Shown piece by piece: positions 61,545 through 64,000 of a stretch of 64,000 nucleotides of DNA. The position numbers and the translations under genes were made by a program. The stretch covers positions 1,178,001 through 1,242,000 of the forward strand of contig OZ244968.1 in assembly GCA_965222645.1 (NCBI GenBank), read 5' to 3'. This stretch comes from JABDMH01 sp965222645. Lineage in GTDB: Bacteria; Bacteroidota; Bacteroidia; Chitinophagales; Saprospiraceae. Below the pieces are notes generated by a model, which saw only the letters and a list, made by a program, of their open reading frames with translations, did not search any database and was not told the origin of the DNA. The number at the start of each line of letters is the position of its first letter. Within the stretch, counting starts at the first letter, position 1.

Positions 61545-64000
61545 TTCGTACGCGTACCGTACGCACCTGGTTCACCCAGTCAAAATGTCAGAAAGCGAAA
61601 TTAGTATTAAGTATATGTGCAATGTGTATTTATCTGGTTTACTGTCATATATTCGTACGCGTACCGTACGCACCAATTACCTCAGTCAAGATAAACGGAA
61701 ATCTAATTTATATTATAGATAAATATATGTGTATTTATCTGGTTTACTGCAATATATTCGTACGCGTACCGTACGCACCGATTACCTCAGTCAGGATAAA
61801 AGGAGATCTAATTTACATTAAAGGTTAATACAATGTGTATTTAGCTGGTTTCCTAAAAGATATTCGTACGCGTACCGTACGCACCAGCTTAATCATTAGA
61901 TGCCTTTTTAACCCCAAACCTTCACATTTAATATGTTCTAATTTGTAATTCATTGATTATCTGCAAGATATTCGTACGCGTACCGTACGCACCGGGTCAA
62001 TCATTAGGTGCCTTTCAATCCCTAATCTTCATATTCGTTAATATTCTAATTTGTATTTCATTGATTATCTGCAATATATTCGTACGCGTACCGTACACAC
62101 CAGCTTAATCATTAGATGCCTTTTCAATCCCAAACCTTCACATTTAATATGTTCTGATTTGTAATTCATTGATTATCTGCAATATATTCGTACGCGTACC
62201 GTACACACCAGCTTAATCATTAGATGCCTTTTCAATCCCAAACCTTCACATTTAATATGTTCTGATTTGTAATTCATTGATTATCTGCAATATATTCGTA
62301 CGCGTACCGTACACACCAGCTTAATCATTAGATGCCATTTCAATCTCATACCTTCACATTTGATTTATTCTAATTTGTAATTCCTTGGTTTTCTGTCATA
62401 TATTCGTACGTGTACCGGACGCTCCTGGTTAATCCTTAGATGCCATTTCAATCCCAAACCTTCACATTTGATTTATTCTAATTTGTAATTCCTTGAGCAT
62501 ATGCAATATATTCGTACGCGTACCGTACGCACTAGTGACCCTCAGTCAAAATCAAAGGAAATCTAATTTATATTAAAGACAAATACAATGTGTATTTAGC
62601 TGGTTTCCTGTAATATATTCGTTTGCGTACCGTACGCACCTGGTCAATCATTAGGTGCCTTTCAATCCCAAACCTTCATATTCAAGTTGTCAAAATTTGT
62701 AATTCATTGATTGTCTGCAATATATTCGTACGCGTACCGTACGCACCTGGTCAATCCATAGGTGCCTATCCAATCTCAAACCTTCACATTTGATATATTC
62801 TAATTTGTAATTCCTTGATTATCTGTAAGATATTCGTACGCGTACCGTACGCACCGATTACCTCAGTCAGGATAAAAGGAGATCTAATTTACATTAAAGG
62901 TTAATACAATGTGTATTTAGCTGGTTTCCTAAAAGATATTCGTACGCATACCGTACGCAACTGGCTAATAATTAGATGCCTTTTCAATCCCAAACCTTCA
63001 CATTTAATATGTTATGATTTGTAATTCCTTGATTATCTGTAAGATATTCGTATGCGTACCGTACACAACTGGTCAATCATTAGATGCCATTCAATCCCAA
63101 ACCTTCACATTAAATATGTTCTAATTTGTATTTCATTGATTATATGCAATATATTCGTACGCGTACCGTACGCACCGGGCCAATCATTAGGTGTCTTTTC
63201 AATCCCAAACCTTCACATTTGATTTATTCTAATTTGTAATTCCTTGATTATCTGCAATATATTCGTACGCGTACCGTACGCACCGGGTCAATCATTAGGT
63301 GCCTTTCAATCCCTAATCTTCATATTCGTTAATATTCTAATTTGTATTTCATTGATTATCTGCAATATATTCGTACGCGTACCGTACGCACCAGCTTAAT
63401 CATTAGATGGCATCCGTCCCAAACCTTTACATTCAATATATTCTAATTTGTAATTCCTTGATTATCTGCAATATATTCGTACGCGTACCGTACGCACCGG
63501 GTCAATCATTAGGTGCCTTTCAATCCCAAACCTTCATATTCGTTAATATTCTAATTTGTATTTCATTGATTATCTGCAATATATTCGTACGCGTACCGTA
63601 CGCAACTAGTTAATCATTAGGTGCCTTTTCAATCCCAAACCTTCACATTGAAGTTATTATAATTTGTAATTCATTGATTGTCTGCAATATATTCGTACGC
63701 GTACCGTACGCACCTGGTCAATCATTAGGTGCCTTTTTAATCCCAAACCTTCACATTTAATATGTTCTGATTTGTAATTCATTGATTATCTGTAAGATAT
63801 TCGTACGCGTACCGTACGCACCAGCTTAATCATTAGATGCCATTCAATCCCAAACATTCACATTTGATTTATTCTAATTTGTAATTTATTGATTATCTGT
63901 AATATATTCGTACGCGTACCGTACGCAACTGGCTAATAATTAGGTGCCTTTTCGATCCCAAACCTTCACATTTGATATATTCTAATTTGTAATTCGTTGA
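61545..64000. repeat. Phased array of ~108-bp units with palindromic GTAC cores (23 copies, open at window end)
   Basis: Twenty-three units share the core CGTACGCGTACCGTACG (16 exact, 7 with 1-4 changes), preceded by ATATT or GATATT and followed by CACC or CAAC. The TTCG at the start of each core lies at 61545, 61652, 61757, 61863, 61971, 62079, 62187, 62295, 62403, 62511, 62618, 62725, 62833, 62939, 63047, 63154, 63262, 63370, 63476, 63584, 63692, 63800 and 63907. Steps are 105-108 bp throughout. The ~85-bp AT-rich spacers fall into two families: one with CTCAGTCA...ATCTAATTTA...GTGTATTTAGCTGG, the other with CAATCATTAGGTGCC...AACCTTCACATTTAAT...GATTATCTGC. The spacers are not unique, so this is not CRISPR. 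No coding frame survives across units. The array continues past 64000. Confidence 0.97.

Noticed and set aside
61517..61828. Protein-coding frame of 103 codons with internal repeats
   Set aside because: The frame only spans three array units. Unit lengths of 105-108 bp shift the frame and stops follow, so it is a by-product of the repeat.
61545..64000. CRISPR array
   Set aside because: The intervals are about 85 bp and fall into two conserved families with exact duplicates. CRISPR spacers are shorter and unique. No cas gene is present.
1..64000. tRNA, rRNA and prophage genes
   Set aside because: No cloverleaf, rRNA segment or phage structural gene was recognised on reading both strands by eye; a covariance-model search would be needed to exclude them fully.

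Overview
The window looks like chromosomal DNA of a Bacteroidota bacterium, most likely a member of the Saprospiria; that rank is an inference from gene content. The evidence is SusC/SusD and ECF sigma/FecR genes, type IX secretion (T9SS) C-terminal domains, SprB-type repeats, DUF4465, clade II nos genes, and promoters of the TAnnTTTG type. There are no rRNA or tRNA genes that I could recognise and no sign of a prophage.

Layout. Positions 1-3000 hold the start of a secreted protein, a small lipoprotein, a repeat-rich spacer (two ~250-bp direct copies, palindromes and CTTC-rich runs) and a nitrilase-family amidohydrolase. Positions 3050-9600 carry mostly minus-strand genes: a PhoPQ-type (PqaA-like) lipoprotein, a DinB-fold protein, an operon of GT2 glycosyltransferase, methyltransferase and GT-C/TPR membrane glycosyltransferase, and a VOC protein. 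Positions 9676-22000 hold mainly exported catabolic or surface proteins: a TIM-barrel isomerase/epimerase, a CBM-like lipoprotein, a large VPS10/BNR propeller protein, a CxxCH-containing T9SS protein, a PhoX-like phosphatase, an ATP-grasp-like protein and a BNR_4 protein.

Positions 22051-30836 form a complete clade II nitrous oxide reductase locus. One arm reads leftward (fasciclin lipoprotein, Rrf2 regulator, cytochrome c, heme-copper-oxidase-like membrane protein). The other reads rightward (nosZ, a membrane protein, nosL, nosD, nosF, nosY). Between them are two divergent promoters flanking a 26-bp palindrome. Positions 31121-39554 hold structured non-coding DNA, then a 2239-residue RHS/YD-repeat protein with a C-terminal HExxH domain, a lipoprotein overlapping it by 4 bp (candidate immunity protein) and an XRE regulator. 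A decayed IS66 element (39610-41287) abuts a 5'-truncated gene.

Positions 41898-50700 link two vitamin B12 themes. A cobalamin riboswitch controls a BtuB-like receptor and a DUF4465 T9SS protein. Nearby, a CarH/LitR-like MerR regulator with apparent B12 ligands heads a tightly overlapping carotenoid operon (crtI, crtB, crtZ, carotenoid-type lycopene cyclase). Positions 50690-61453 hold an ECF sigma/FecR/SusC/SusD uptake unit followed by a glucarate-dehydratase-like enolase and a two-domain esterase, consistent with use of an acidic, perhaps esterified, sugar.

From about 61545 to the end of the window, and presumably beyond, lies a non-coding array of 23 units. Each has a CpG-rich GTAC core in AT-rich DNA, spaced almost exactly 105-108 bp apart. 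It is not a CRISPR array and is the most unusual feature here.
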